Source: Caldifarciminota bacterium
GTDB lineage: Bacteria > Hydrothermota > Hydrothermia > UBA1063 > CAJXJZ01
Reading direction: 5' to 3'
Length of the DNA stretch: 8,898 nucleotides
Assembly: GCA_027033555.1 (NCBI GenBank)
Contig: JALVLE010000302.1
Location: 1-8,898 of the forward strand
The notes beneath the pieces were generated by a model. It was not told the origin of the DNA and made no database searches. It worked only from the letters and a program-made list of their open reading frames with translations. Made by a program: the position numbers and the translations under genes. Positions 1 to 7,068 of this stretch are shown here, piece after piece; position 1 is the first letter of the stretch; every line of letters begins with the position of its first letter.

Positions 1-1893
1 GACCACCTCATCCTCGCCGGACCTATTATCGTTAACTCCCTGATAAATAAAGTGATAAATCCCTACTCCACAATCACCGTCTGCAATGAAAATGTACTCG
101 TCATTCACCCAGAGGTCCTGAGCCCAGCCAGGCGTGGTATAGTATCCGGCCTTTACAGGAGACGCAGGATCACTTATGTCCACCACTATTAGTCCCTCTC
201 TCCAGTCAAGTAAATAGGCATAGCTTCCGTGAACATATATTCCATATACCCAATAAACATCGCTAAAGCTTCCCACTTCAGTGGGGGAGGCTGGATTACT
301 TATATCTATTATTCTTAAACCACTATCACCGGCTGCTACATACGCATAATTATCCTTTACAGAAACCGCAAATGCGCCACCAGGTATATCACAGTGCCCC
401 ACTTCTGTTGGCGCAGAGGGTGTACTTATATCCAATATTCTTAACCCGCCAGAGTATCCATCAGCTACGTAAGCGTAATTCCCCACTACAACCACTCCAC
501 TTACAGTTGAAGGCAGGCTGTATTCTCCTATCTCTGAAGGAGATGCCGGATCACTTACATCCAAAATCCGCAAAATGCTGTCTGAACCTACAACAAAGGC
601 GTAATCTCCATAAACGAACACTCTCCTTATCCAGACCGGGAAAATATACCGGCCCACCTCTACAGGAGAGGTCGGGGTGCTTATGTCAATTATTCTTAAA
701 CCACTATCACCGTCTGCCACATACGCATAATTACCATTTACAAATACATTTTCTGCATAAGTTGGCGCACTGCAATAGCCCACCTCTCTCACAACAAGGG
801 AATCACTGATATCCAGAATGCGCAAACCATCCTCAAAATGAGCCACATATGCATAATCACCAGCCACATAAATACTATTTGCAGGCCCTGGTACGGAATA
901 ATATCCAGTAGTTACAGGAGAGGAAGGCAGGGATACATCAATTATTCTCAAACCACTATTCCAGGCAGCTACATAAGCATAATCACCGATTACGAAAACC
1001 CCATATGTATTACTCGGTATAGCACAGTTCCCCTCTTCCACAGGGGAGGCTGGATTGCTTATATTTATTATCCTTAAACCACTGTCACCATCTGCCACAT
1101 ACGCATAATTACCACTCACAAATATTCCATAGGCCCCACCAGGGGTATCATAATAACCGACCTCACTCGGAGATGCGGGATCGCTTATATCAATTATCCT
1201 GAGTCCCCCGCTAAATCCGGCAGCAAGGTAGGCATAATTCCCACTCACATAAACGTCTCCAGCCCATCCAGATACTCCAATTGAGCCTATTTCAACAGGG
1301 GAAGAAGGGGTGCTTACATCCAGTATCTTAAATCCTGCAAATCCATCTGCTACATAGGCATAATTTCCATTTACAAATACTCCACCACACCACCCGTATG
1401 TATAATAATAACCAACTTCCTGAGGAGATGCCGGGTTACTTACATCTACTATCCTGATACCGCTGTCTGCCTCTGCAAGGTAGGCATATTCTCCACTCAC
1501 AAAAACATCATACGCGCTATAGGGCGTATTATAAATTGAGAGATTCACAGGATGTGAGACATCAGATACGTCCCATATTTCAAAAGTGCCTGTACCCTCT
1601 GCTATGTAGAGTTTATTATCAGCATAAAAGAGGCTGTTAACAAACCCAACGGTACGAATCTCTCCCCTCTTCTGTGGGTTTGAGGGGTCGCTTATATCAA
1701 AAATCAATACAGTAGTACCAGCACCAAGAAATGCCGTGTTGCCACTTGCATACACACAGTTTGAAGGTCCATAAGGCCAGCTCGTTATATGATATACATT
1801 GAGAGAATCAAGTCCTGCTTTGCTATAAGCTGGCGGATTATTCCCTAAGACCATGCTTATGGCCGCAAGTACCATTACTATACCTATCCCCAT
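1..1893 (-). CDS. Secreted LVIVP-repeat beta-propeller protein, C-terminus cut by window edge
   Basis: The reverse strand reads open from an ATG at 1893 to position 1 (631 codons, no stop), so the gene continues outside the window. An AGGAGG ribosome binding site (1900-1905) lies 6 nt before the ATG. Residues 1-17 form a hydrophobic signal-peptide-like segment without basic residues. Residues about 44-617 are about 14 tandem repeats with the pattern V-x-V-x-G-N-Y-A-Y-V-A-x-G-x-S-G-L-R-I-I-D-I-S-x-P-x-S-P-x-E-V-G. This matches the LVIVP repeat family, whose units form beta-propeller blades. The last repeat is degenerate and is followed by an acidic linker, which suggests that a different C-terminal domain follows. 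In FCB-type bacteria such proteins often end in a type IX sorting domain or FlgD-like Ig domain, but that part is not visible. The likely role is a surface or secreted binding or adhesion protein; the ligand is unknown. Family assignment is firm, function is not. Confidence 0.9.
   Translation of the reverse strand, partial: MGIGIVMVLAAISMVLGNNPPAYSKAGLDSLNVYHITSWPYGPSNCVYASGNTAFLGAGTTVLIFDISDPSNPQKRGEIRTVGFVNSLFYADNKLYIAEGTGTFEIWDVSDVSHPVNLSIYNTPYSAYDVFVSGEYAYLAEADSGIRIVDVSNPASPQEVGYYYTYGWCGGVFVNGNYAYVADGFAGFKILDVSTPSSPVEIGSIGVSGWAGDVYVSGNYAYLAAGFSGGLRIIDISDPASPSEVGYYDTPGGAYGIFVSGNYAYVADGDSGLRIINISNPASPVEEGNCAIPSNTYGVFVIGDYAYVAAWNSGLRIIDVSLPSSPVTTGYYSVPGPANSIYVAGDYAYVAHFEDGLRILDISDSLVVREVGYCSAPTYAENVFVNGNYAYVADGDSGLRIIDISTPTSPVEVGRYIFPVWIRRVFVYGDYAFVVGSDSILRILDVSDPASPSEIGEYSLPSTVSGVVVVGNYAYVADGYSGGLRILDISTPSAPTEVGHCDIPGGAFAVSVKDNYAYVAAGDSGLRIIDISNPASPTEVGSFSDVYWVYGIYVHGSYAYLLDWREGLIVVDISDPASPVKAGYYTTPGWAQDLWVNDEYIFIADGDCGVGIYHFIYQGVNDNRSGEDEVV
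43..1764 (-). repeat. Fourteen tandem 126/129-bp coding repeats (LVIVP propeller blades)
   Basis: The conserved D-(I/V)-S triplet, or its equivalent, falls at residues 66, 108, 150, 192, 235, 277, 319, 361, 403, 445, 488, 530 and 572, with a degenerate unit near 614. The spacing is therefore 42 residues throughout, except 43 before units 5 and 11, where an extra glycine (SGGLRI) is inserted. At DNA level the motif attattcttaaacc recurs at 308 and 689, with a one-base variant at 1067. Its spacings of 381 and 378 bp equal three units each. Fourteen blades would suit two seven-bladed propellers. Confidence 0.88.
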
Positions 1894-1924
1894 ATTCCAC
1901 CTCCTTTTTTTTATTTATTAAATT

Positions 1925-1953
1925 AATTTACACCAGGAGTACCGATTGGTCAA
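1925..1953 (-). promoter_or_regulatory. Sigma70-like promoter of the LVIVP-repeat gene
   Basis: On the reverse strand TTGACC (1948-1953) is followed after exactly 17 nt by TAAATT (1925-1930). This gives 5/6 and 4/6 matches to the -35 and -10 consensus. The predicted transcription start near 1918 would leave a leader of about 25 nt containing only an A-rich stretch and the AGGAGG ribosome binding site. Position, spacing and match make it the best promoter candidate in the window. Confidence 0.55.
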
Positions 1954-1994
1954 GTGTTGTTGCTTCCCTTCTCTAATTGCAACCATAACTCGTT

Positions 1995-2012
1995 AAACTT
2001 ATGCATAAACTT
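1995..2012. promoter_or_regulatory. Possible operator: AAACTT-ATGCAT-AAACTT
   Basis: Two direct AAACTT hexamers (1995-2000, 2007-2012) flank ATGCAT, and the centre forms a 10-bp perfect palindrome TTATGCATAA (1999-2008). It lies between the two divergent promoter candidates, where a shared regulator could bind. I know of no regulator with this exact site. In A+T-rich DNA a 10-bp palindrome can arise by chance. Confidence 0.2.
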
Positions 2013-2041
2013 CGCACTGCAAATTGTTAATGAACTTTGGC

Positions 2042-2070
2042 TTTACTCTCCACGCGTATTGGCTTAAATT
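2042..2070 (+). promoter_or_regulatory. Candidate promoter of the OmpA-FecR / cyclase pair
   Basis: TTTACT (2042-2047) and TAAATT (2065-2070) are separated by 17 nt, each matching 4/6 of the sigma70 hexamers. Transcription would start near 2077, about 20 nt before the ATG at 2097, leaving room for the ribosome binding site AAAGGAG (2084-2090). The -10 hexamer is the same as in the divergent promoter. The evidence is modest. Confidence 0.35.
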
Positions 2071-2096
2071 AATGCAACAATAAAAAGGAGAAAAAA

Positions 2097-3881
2097 ATGT
2101 TGTTTTCAGGCATTCTGTTGGTGATTTATACATTTAAACCCAACATACTTGGCAGTATATATTTTAAATCCGGAGAATACAAAATTGAAAATGACCAGTT
2201 TAAAGTTCTAAAAAAAGTGGCTGATACTCTTAAAAAAGATTCATTGCTTCTAATAGATTGTATAGGATATACAGATAGAAGCGGCTCTTTTAAACAAAAT
2301 CTACGCATTGCACTAAAAAGAGCACAGGAAGTAAAAAAGGCTCTGGTAAAAAAGTTTAATATAAATCCCGAAAGAATATTTACTATAGCTTTTGGTGCAG
2401 ACACTACTTCTCACCTCCCTCCAGATAAAAAAAGACGTACTGATATAATAGTGCATCCACCAGCAGCCATTCTCACCAGTTACTCAAATCGTGTAATTTT
2501 ACAGCCCTTCTTTATTCCCACAGCCTGGCTTCAACCCAAGGGAGATGACCCCTTATACAGGTTTTACAAGGTAAAAACTGAACGTGCATCTTTGGCAGAT
2601 ATTTATTTCCCTCGTAAAGGTACAATAGAACTTGGTAGCGAAGCACTCCTTATAATTTATGGTTCACTAAAAAGGAAAAAAAGACACATACCAGATATTA
2701 CCCTCTCAACTGGAAGGTTATATGCTATACTACAGAAAGATTCTAAAACTAAAAAACTAAACGTTAAAACACCATCTGCAGAAGTAAAGTTTGTATCTGC
2801 CAGAGGAAAAGTGGGGGTAAATAAAAACAAAATGACCCTTGTATCTCTTTTTGAGGGATACGCAGAAGTTTATGCAAAGGGGAAAAAGGTTAAACTTAAA
2901 AGCGGAGAAGGGACCTTTGTTGAAAAAGGGGAGCCACCTGCCCCACCTGAGAAGTTACCGTCTCCACCTGAAATCCATGTAAAAAAATCCAAGCTTCATG
3001 TATCTGACACTTTGATACTAACGTGGAAAGGAAAATCAACATTCTACCACATCCAGTTTTTCTCAGACTCCTCCTTAAAAAATGTCCTACTTGATACCAT
3101 CGTGAACCAAAATTATTTTAACTATCCTCTTCTATCACCAGGAATTCTTGGGATAAGAATAAGCTCAATGGATAAAAAAGGTATAGAAAGTGACTACTCA
3201 AATCCTTTATTTTTAAAAATCCTGCCGCAAAAACACTCACAACTTCCACCCACACAAATACTAAAGCTTACAAAAATTCGCCACAACTTATACCGTATTA
3301 CCTTAAAATCAGTTCCAGAGGTACTCTTGTACATCGGAAACAATATCATTGAAACAGATAAAAATGGCAAGGTGACAGTCACAGTTAAAAAACATCCTTA
3401 TATAATAGTTAAAGCCGTAGATAAAACAGGGAATTCCAGAATTGACACTTTAAAATTGCCTACAGAGAAATTTTACAAAGTGGGAGTTTATCTGGGATAT
3501 GCACAAGGCTCTCTATTACCATTCCGGCACGATTTATTCACAGGAATAGAAGCAAAAATGGTCTTTTACAGAGGATTTGGAGCCGGAGGAGGAGTTTACA
3601 CAAATGTGGCTGAAAAAGCTCGTTATTCCTGCCAAAAAGCCCTTGCTATTTTTTCTTATGAGTTTGAGCTCACTTACCAACTTCATCCAGAAATAATTTT
3701 TGGATATGGGATTTTATCGCTGCGTAGACTATATATAATCCAGACGCTGGGTACAGGTATTAATGTTAAGTTATCTCATACTGTGTATTTGTTTCCACAC
3801 ATACGCCATTATTCCCTCTGGCCAGGAGATAACAATTTTACTGAATTTGGTGCATTCTTTTTCATATCATTTAAAAAATGA
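2097..3881 (+). CDS. Envelope protein: OmpA-like domain, FecR domain, C-terminal beta-barrel-like region
   Basis: A 594-residue protein. The ATG is the only sensible start: AAAGGAG ends 6 nt upstream and an in-frame stop lies at 2070-2072. Residues 2-18 are hydrophobic and may be a signal peptide, though the basic N-region is missing. Residues 19-119 are an OmpA-like domain with G-Y-T-D (57-60), N68 and the R75-A76 pair. D60 and R75 correspond to the residues that bind diaminopimelate in peptidoglycan. Residues about 155-275 resemble a FecR domain (ordered beta-strands, S-T-G-R, V-K-T-P-S-A at 223-228, E-G-x-A-E-V, S-G-E-G). A proline-rich linker (278-291) and Ig/FN3-like strands (about 292-455) follow. 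Residues 458-594 alternate hydrophobic and polar residues in short Gly/aromatic-rich strands, ending F-F-F-I-S-F-K-K, as in a small outer-membrane barrel. It overlaps the cyclase gene by ATGA. FecR proteins usually relay envelope signals; here no ECF sigma factor is adjacent. Confidence 0.8.
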   Translation: MLFSGILLVIYTFKPNILGSIYFKSGEYKIENDQFKVLKKVADTLKKDSLLLIDCIGYTDRSGSFKQNLRIALKRAQEVKKALVKKFNINPERIFTIAFGADTTSHLPPDKKRRTDIIVHPPAAILTSYSNRVILQPFFIPTAWLQPKGDDPLYRFYKVKTERASLADIYFPRKGTIELGSEALLIIYGSLKRKKRHIPDITLSTGRLYAILQKDSKTKKLNVKTPSAEVKFVSARGKVGVNKNKMTLVSLFEGYAEVYAKGKKVKLKSGEGTFVEKGEPPAPPEKLPSPPEIHVKKSKLHVSDTLILTWKGKSTFYHIQFFSDSSLKNVLLDTIVNQNYFNYPLLSPGILGIRISSMDKKGIESDYSNPLFLKILPQKHSQLPPTQILKLTKIRHNLYRITLKSVPEVLLYIGNNIIETDKNGKVTVTVKKHPYIIVKAVDKTGNSRIDTLKLPTEKFYKVGVYLGYAQGSLLPFRHDLFTGIEAKMVFYRGFGAGGGVYTNVAEKARYSCQKALAIFSYEFELTYQLHPEIIFGYGILSLRRLYIIQTLGTGINVKLSHTVYLFPHIRHYSLWPGDNNFTEFGAFFFISFKK

Positions 3882-5608
3882 AAAAACAGGGAAAACTTGC
3901 AAATGAAATAGCATCTTTATTTTCTCTGCTTATAGCAGTTATAACATTTTCAATTTTATTGATTATTACGGTAATGTACAAAAAAAGCCTGAAACAATAT
4001 GCCCATTTATACGGCATTTCAATAGCGGATAATATCCAATTAAAAATTCAAGCGATAGAAGATGAAGCAAAAGGACATATAGATGAACTGATTAATATAT
4101 TCAATTCTCGCTTCGTGTCTCCTGAGGCCAAGATAGAACTTGCATCCATAAAATTAAAACATACTCCCTTTGCCCTGTTTATAGGCATATATGACACTTT
4201 GGGCAATCCGCTTGACTTTATCACCCGCAAAAATTTCAAACCAGCCTATATTTCTCTAAAACCGAACAAAATGATAAAATACTTCAGAATTTACACTTTA
4301 AAAAACAACGTTCCTGTGCTTGAACTTATATCTCCATGGGAGAATGATAAAAAATTGCGTGGTTTTATAACACTTGGCATATCTCTTAACTGGCTTTCTA
4401 ATACCGCAAGAGAGCTCTCTCTCAAATACCTTGGCATGGGCAATCTTGTCTATATTATTAATAAAAAAGGAGAGATAATAGCACCATTTTATAAAAACAC
4501 AGCCTTAAGCTTAAGAAGATATAATCTAAAGCCTTTTATAAAAAATACGCAAAATCTCGCTGCTTTGTTTGATACACATGTCAGCATTTCATCTGAGTAC
4601 CATTCACTAAATGGATACAAAGTCTATGGAACATTAACAAGCATTCCTGACCTGCACTGGGGAGTAATTGTAGAGCAACCTGCATTCTTTCTATATGCTT
4701 CATTACATAAGCTGCAATCTTTTTCTCTGGCAATAGGCCTAGTTGCCGTTTTATTAGCTATGCTTATGGCCAGAATAATATCAAATCATATAACCTCCCC
4801 ATTGATGAAACTTGAAAAAGGGATAGAGGCAATATCAAAAGCTGATTTTTCATATTCCCTGGATGTCAGAGCCAACAATGAGGTAGGACGTGTAGCCAAG
4901 GAATTCAATGAAATGATAAAAAAACTCTCAGACTACCGAAACCAGCTAATAAAGGAAACCAGAATGAGAGCATACCTTCAAAGATACTTATCTCTCCCAT
5001 TCCTTTCCAGATTGCTTTCAGAGGGCACAAACATCTTAGAAGAAAAACCGGCAAAACACCGAGCAACCGTTATGTTTGTGGATATTTCTGACTTCACTAC
5101 TATCGCTTCTCAAATGGATGTTCAATTGGTTGCAGAATACCTTAACGATTTCTTTAAGTACGCAACCCAAACAATTTTTGAATACGACGGGGTAATAGAT
5201 AAATTTATAGGAGACTGCATTATGGCTCTTTTCGGTGTGCCCATTAAATGGGAAGGAATGGAAAAAAGTGCCGTAAAAGCCGCACTTGAGATTATAAAAA
5301 CATTTGAGGACCTTTCTCCAAAATTTATCAAAAAATATGGATTTCCCATTAAAGTAAAAGCTGGCATTGCCACAGGAGAGGTTATTGTAGGGAACATAGG
5401 GTCTCCCAACAGAATGGATTATACTGCAATTGGCAATACAGTGAATCTTGCATCCAGACTGGAGTCAATTGCTATGGCGGGAGAAATAATTATTGATGAA
5501 AACACGAAAAATGCTATAGAAGGATATTTTCGGTGTGAATACGCTGGTGAAAAGGAAATAAAAGGCTTTAAAGAAAAAGTGAGGATTTATAAAATAAAGG
5601 TGACCTAA
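3878..5608 (+). CDS. Membrane-bound class III adenylate cyclase with Cache-like sensor and HAMP
   Basis: A 576-residue inner-membrane protein predicted to make cAMP from ATP. Membrane helices lie at about 11-33 and 281-301. They enclose a periplasmic domain of about 245 residues with Cache-type features (Y-I-I-N-K-K-G-E-I-I-A at 192-202, and W-G-V-I-V-E-Q-P at 261-268). A HAMP linker covers about 300-353 (P308, N-E-V-G at 334-337). A short helix then leads to the catalytic domain (about 393-576). Visible catalytic residues are metal-binding D402 and D446, adenine-selecting K442 (D-K-F-I-G-D) and D514, and transition-state residues N523 and R527. All are present, so the enzyme should be active, and K442/D514 favour ATP over GTP. 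The start codon overlaps the stop of the OmpA-FecR gene by 4 nt (ATGA), indicating translational coupling. The ligand sensed is unknown. Confidence 0.9.
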   Translation: MKKQGKLANEIASLFSLLIAVITFSILLIITVMYKKSLKQYAHLYGISIADNIQLKIQAIEDEAKGHIDELINIFNSRFVSPEAKIELASIKLKHTPFALFIGIYDTLGNPLDFITRKNFKPAYISLKPNKMIKYFRIYTLKNNVPVLELISPWENDKKLRGFITLGISLNWLSNTARELSLKYLGMGNLVYIINKKGEIIAPFYKNTALSLRRYNLKPFIKNTQNLAALFDTHVSISSEYHSLNGYKVYGTLTSIPDLHWGVIVEQPAFFLYASLHKLQSFSLAIGLVAVLLAMLMARIISNHITSPLMKLEKGIEAISKADFSYSLDVRANNEVGRVAKEFNEMIKKLSDYRNQLIKETRMRAYLQRYLSLPFLSRLLSEGTNILEEKPAKHRATVMFVDISDFTTIASQMDVQLVAEYLNDFFKYATQTIFEYDGVIDKFIGDCIMALFGVPIKWEGMEKSAVKAALEIIKTFEDLSPKFIKKYGFPIKVKAGIATGEVIVGNIGSPNRMDYTAIGNTVNLASRLESIAMAGEIIIDENTKNAIEGYFRCEYAGEKEIKGFKEKVRIYKIKVT

Positions 5609-5628
5609 TCGTTTTATATTTCGGGTTC

Positions 5629-5657
5629 TTGATTATTCAGGGAAAATCCTTCATCAT
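5629..5657 (+). promoter_or_regulatory. Weak candidate promoter for rex
   Basis: TTGATT (5629-5634) and CATCAT (5652-5657) are 17 nt apart and each matches 4/6 consensus positions. The predicted start near 5664 would fall at the edge of the inverted repeat at 5663-5680, a good place for repression. No clear terminator separates the cyclase gene from rex (89-nt gap), so read-through from upstream is also possible. Confidence 0.28.
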
Positions 5658-5662
5658 TTTAC

Positions 5663-5680
5663 ATGTGAAAGTTATCACTT
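5663..5680. promoter_or_regulatory. Probable Rex operator (CRP-type site not excluded), upstream of rex
   Basis: The sequence ATGTGA-AAGTTA-TCACTT is an 18-bp imperfect inverted repeat whose centre is 26 nt before the rex ATG. Rex operators generally follow TTGTGA-N6-TCACAA; this site matches 5/6 in the left arm and 4/6 in the right, with the same 6-nt spacer. Rex commonly represses its own gene, which fits the location. CRP sites share the TGTGA-N6-TCACA core and the gene upstream makes cAMP, so the site alone cannot decide between the two. Confidence 0.5.
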
Positions 5681-5697
5681 GCATAAAGGGGTGATAT

Positions 5698-6318
5698 ATG
5701 CGAAGAATACCAGAAGTCACAATACGCAGGCTTACTCATTACCTGAGATGCATTGAGTTTATAAAAGAAACAGGAGCCAAAATCCTTCAATCTAAGGAGC
5801 TCGCGTCCTTCTGCAGCATAAGCGATTCTCTTGTAAGACGTGACCTTTCTTATTTCGGAGAATTTGGCACGAAGGGTGTAGGATACTCCATAGATGAACT
5901 TGAAAAGCATATCAAAAAAATCCTGGGCATTGATAGGATAAAAAAGGTGGGTCTTGCTGGAGTGGGTAATATTGGAAGTGCGCTTTTAAAATTCCCGCTC
6001 AAAAAAAACGGTTTTCATATTATTGCGGCATTTGATATAAAAAAAGAACTAATCGGTAAAAAAATAAACGGAATCCCGGTTTATCATGAAAAGGAGATTC
6101 CACGCATATTCAAAGAAAAAGGGCTTGACATCGGGATTATTGCAGTCCCACAAAATGTAGCAGGAGAGGTAGCAGAAAAAATGATAAAAGGGGGTGTAAA
6201 GGGCATTCTAAGCTTTGCACTCTTACAATGTCCGGTTTCTAAAAAAATTCCAATAAGATACATAGAAATTGCAGCAGAGCTTGAAATTTTAAGCTATGAG
6301 ATAGAAAAGGAGGGCTGA
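5698..6318 (+). CDS. rex: Redox-sensing transcriptional repressor Rex
   Basis: A 206-residue protein, the usual Rex length. Rex is a cytoplasmic homodimer that binds operators when NADH is low and lets go when NADH/NAD+ rises, controlling fermentation, hydrogenase and respiratory genes. Residues 4-77 are the winged-helix DNA-binding domain, opening with the typical I-P-E-x-T-I-R-R-L and carrying S-L-V-R-R-D-L-S-Y-F-G-E-F-G (44-57). Residues about 81-180 are the Rossmann domain, with G-x-G-x-x-G (88-93) and an acidic residue after the second strand (A-F-D, 111-113). The C-terminal helix E-L-E-I-L-S-Y-E-I (194-202) is the domain-swapped helix of the family. The ATG follows an AAAGGGG ribosome binding site. 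Its stop lies 1 nt before the mnhE start, so it heads the Mrp operon and is a natural candidate to regulate it. Confidence 0.95.
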   Translation: MRRIPEVTIRRLTHYLRCIEFIKETGAKILQSKELASFCSISDSLVRRDLSYFGEFGTKGVGYSIDELEKHIKKILGIDRIKKVGLAGVGNIGSALLKFPLKKNGFHIIAAFDIKKELIGKKINGIPVYHEKEIPRIFKEKGLDIGIIAVPQNVAGEVAEKMIKGGVKGILSFALLQCPVSKKIPIRYIEIAAELEILSYEIEKEG

Positions 6319-6319
6319 T

Positions 6320-6820
6320 GTGAAAAGCATCTCAAGATGGTTATACACTGCCATCGTATTTTTAATAGTCTGGGTTGCCTTAACAGGCACACTCAGATGG
6401 GATGAGCTTGCAACAGGGGTGGCTGTTTCCATTATACTTGCAATATTCACTGCTCATATCTTTACCACTGAGGGTTTAAAGAATCTTTCGCCCAAAAAGG
6501 TGATATGTGGGATTATTTACTTTTTCCCTTATCTTATATGGCAGATGATAAAGGCAAACCTTGACGTTGCATACAGGGTCATACATCCAAAAAGACCCAT
6601 AAACCCAGGCATCGTGAGGGTTAAGACCCGCATGAAAAGTGACCTGGGGAAAACCATAGTGGCAAACTCCATTACCCTTACCCCGGGAACCTTTACACTG
6701 GATATAAAAGGAGATGAAATGTTTATTCACTGGATAGATGTAAAGACAGAAGATATTGAAGAAGCAAGTAAAATGATACCAGGAGTTTTTGAAAAATGCC
6801 TTATGAAATTCATGGACTGA
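6320..6820 (+). CDS. mnhE: Mrp/Mbh-type Na+/H+ antiporter subunit E
   Basis: A 166-residue subunit E (MrpE/MnhE, equivalent to MbhA) of the multisubunit cation/proton antiporter. The start is GTG at 6320, placed 5 nt after AAGGAGGG (6307-6314). The ATG two bases earlier is followed directly by a stop and cannot be used. The N-terminus has about three hydrophobic helices (about 7-25, 30-48, 60-80). The soluble tail carries the family signatures N-P-G-I-V-R-V-K (95-102) and N-S-I-T-L-T-P-G-T-F-T-L-D-I (116-129). MrpE is needed for assembly and full activity rather than being the ion channel itself. It follows rex by 1 nt and overlaps the next gene, so it is part of the same operon. Confidence 0.93.
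   Translation: MKSISRWLYTAIVFLIVWVALTGTLRWDELATGVAVSIILAIFTAHIFTTEGLKNLSPKKVICGIIYFFPYLIWQMIKANLDVAYRVIHPKRPINPGIVRVKTRMKSDLGKTIVANSITLTPGTFTLDIKGDEMFIHWIDVKTEDIEEASKMIPGVFEKCLMKFMD
6781..6785 (+). promoter_or_regulatory. Ribosome binding site supporting the upstream mnhF start
   Basis: AGGAG lies 10 nt before the ATG at 6796. The alternative ATG at 6820, which overlaps the mnhE stop by one base (TGATG), has no purine-rich site of its own. This favours 6796, though coupled re-initiation at 6820 cannot be excluded. Confidence 0.5.
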
Positions 6821-7068
6821 TGCCATTTATATACGTAGGTCTCATTATGTTGGGGGTTGTGTTTAGCCTCATAAGATTTCTCGTAGGCCCAACAGCCCCT
6901 GACAGGGTGGTTGCAACAGATATTCTCACCACCATTACAACTGTTGTTCTTGTGGTACTTGCACTGTTCTTTGACAGACAGATATATCTTGACGTTGCGC
7001 TCGTATATGCTGTTCTCTCGTTTACCGCGGTTGTGGCAATTGCAAGATACCTGGAAGGAGGACTATAA
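6796..7068 (+). CDS. mnhF: Mrp/Mbh-type antiporter subunit F
   Basis: A 90-residue membrane protein of the MrpF/MnhF family (equivalent to MbhB). Three hydrophobic helices are visible (about 10-30, 42-59, 64-85). The signature G-P-T-A-P-D-R-V-V-A-T-D (31-42) lies in the first cytoplasmic turn, and the acidic D66 sits at the start of the third helix (Y-L-D-V-A-L-V-Y). The chosen ATG overlaps mnhE by 25 nt and is backed by AGGAG. A start at residue 9 (6820) would give 82 residues and still contain the whole conserved core. The stop codon overlaps the mnhG start (TAATG). Confidence 0.9.
   Translation: MPYEIHGLMPFIYVGLIMLGVVFSLIRFLVGPTAPDRVVATDILTTITTVVLVVLALFFDRQIYLDVALVYAVLSFTAVVAIARYLEGGL

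Noticed and set aside
372..1077. Two open frames on the plus strand (372-809 and 838-1077)
   Set aside because: They lie antisense to the repeat-encoding gene and have repetitive compositions (His/Leu/Gln-rich, Ile/Tyr-rich) that mirror its repeats; no ribosome binding site or family resemblance.
43..1764. Regularly spaced repeats that could suggest a CRISPR array or satellite
   Set aside because: The 126/129-bp period is in frame and encodes conserved propeller blades; there are no short identical repeats separated by unique spacers.
1902..1930. T-rich run after the start of the minus-strand gene, resembling a terminator tail
   Set aside because: There is no hairpin before it. On the coding strand it is the A-rich leader next to the AGGAGG site and the -10 hexamer.
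2126..2404. Minus-strand frames inside the OmpA-FecR and cyclase genes (2126-2404, 3194-3382, 4048-4239, 5122-5409)
   Set aside because: Each is fully covered by a well-supported plus-strand gene and shows no recognisable protein features.
5609..5697. Intrinsic terminator between the cyclase gene and rex
   Set aside because: I found no GC-rich stem followed by a T run; the only symmetrical element is the TGTGA-N6-TCAC site.
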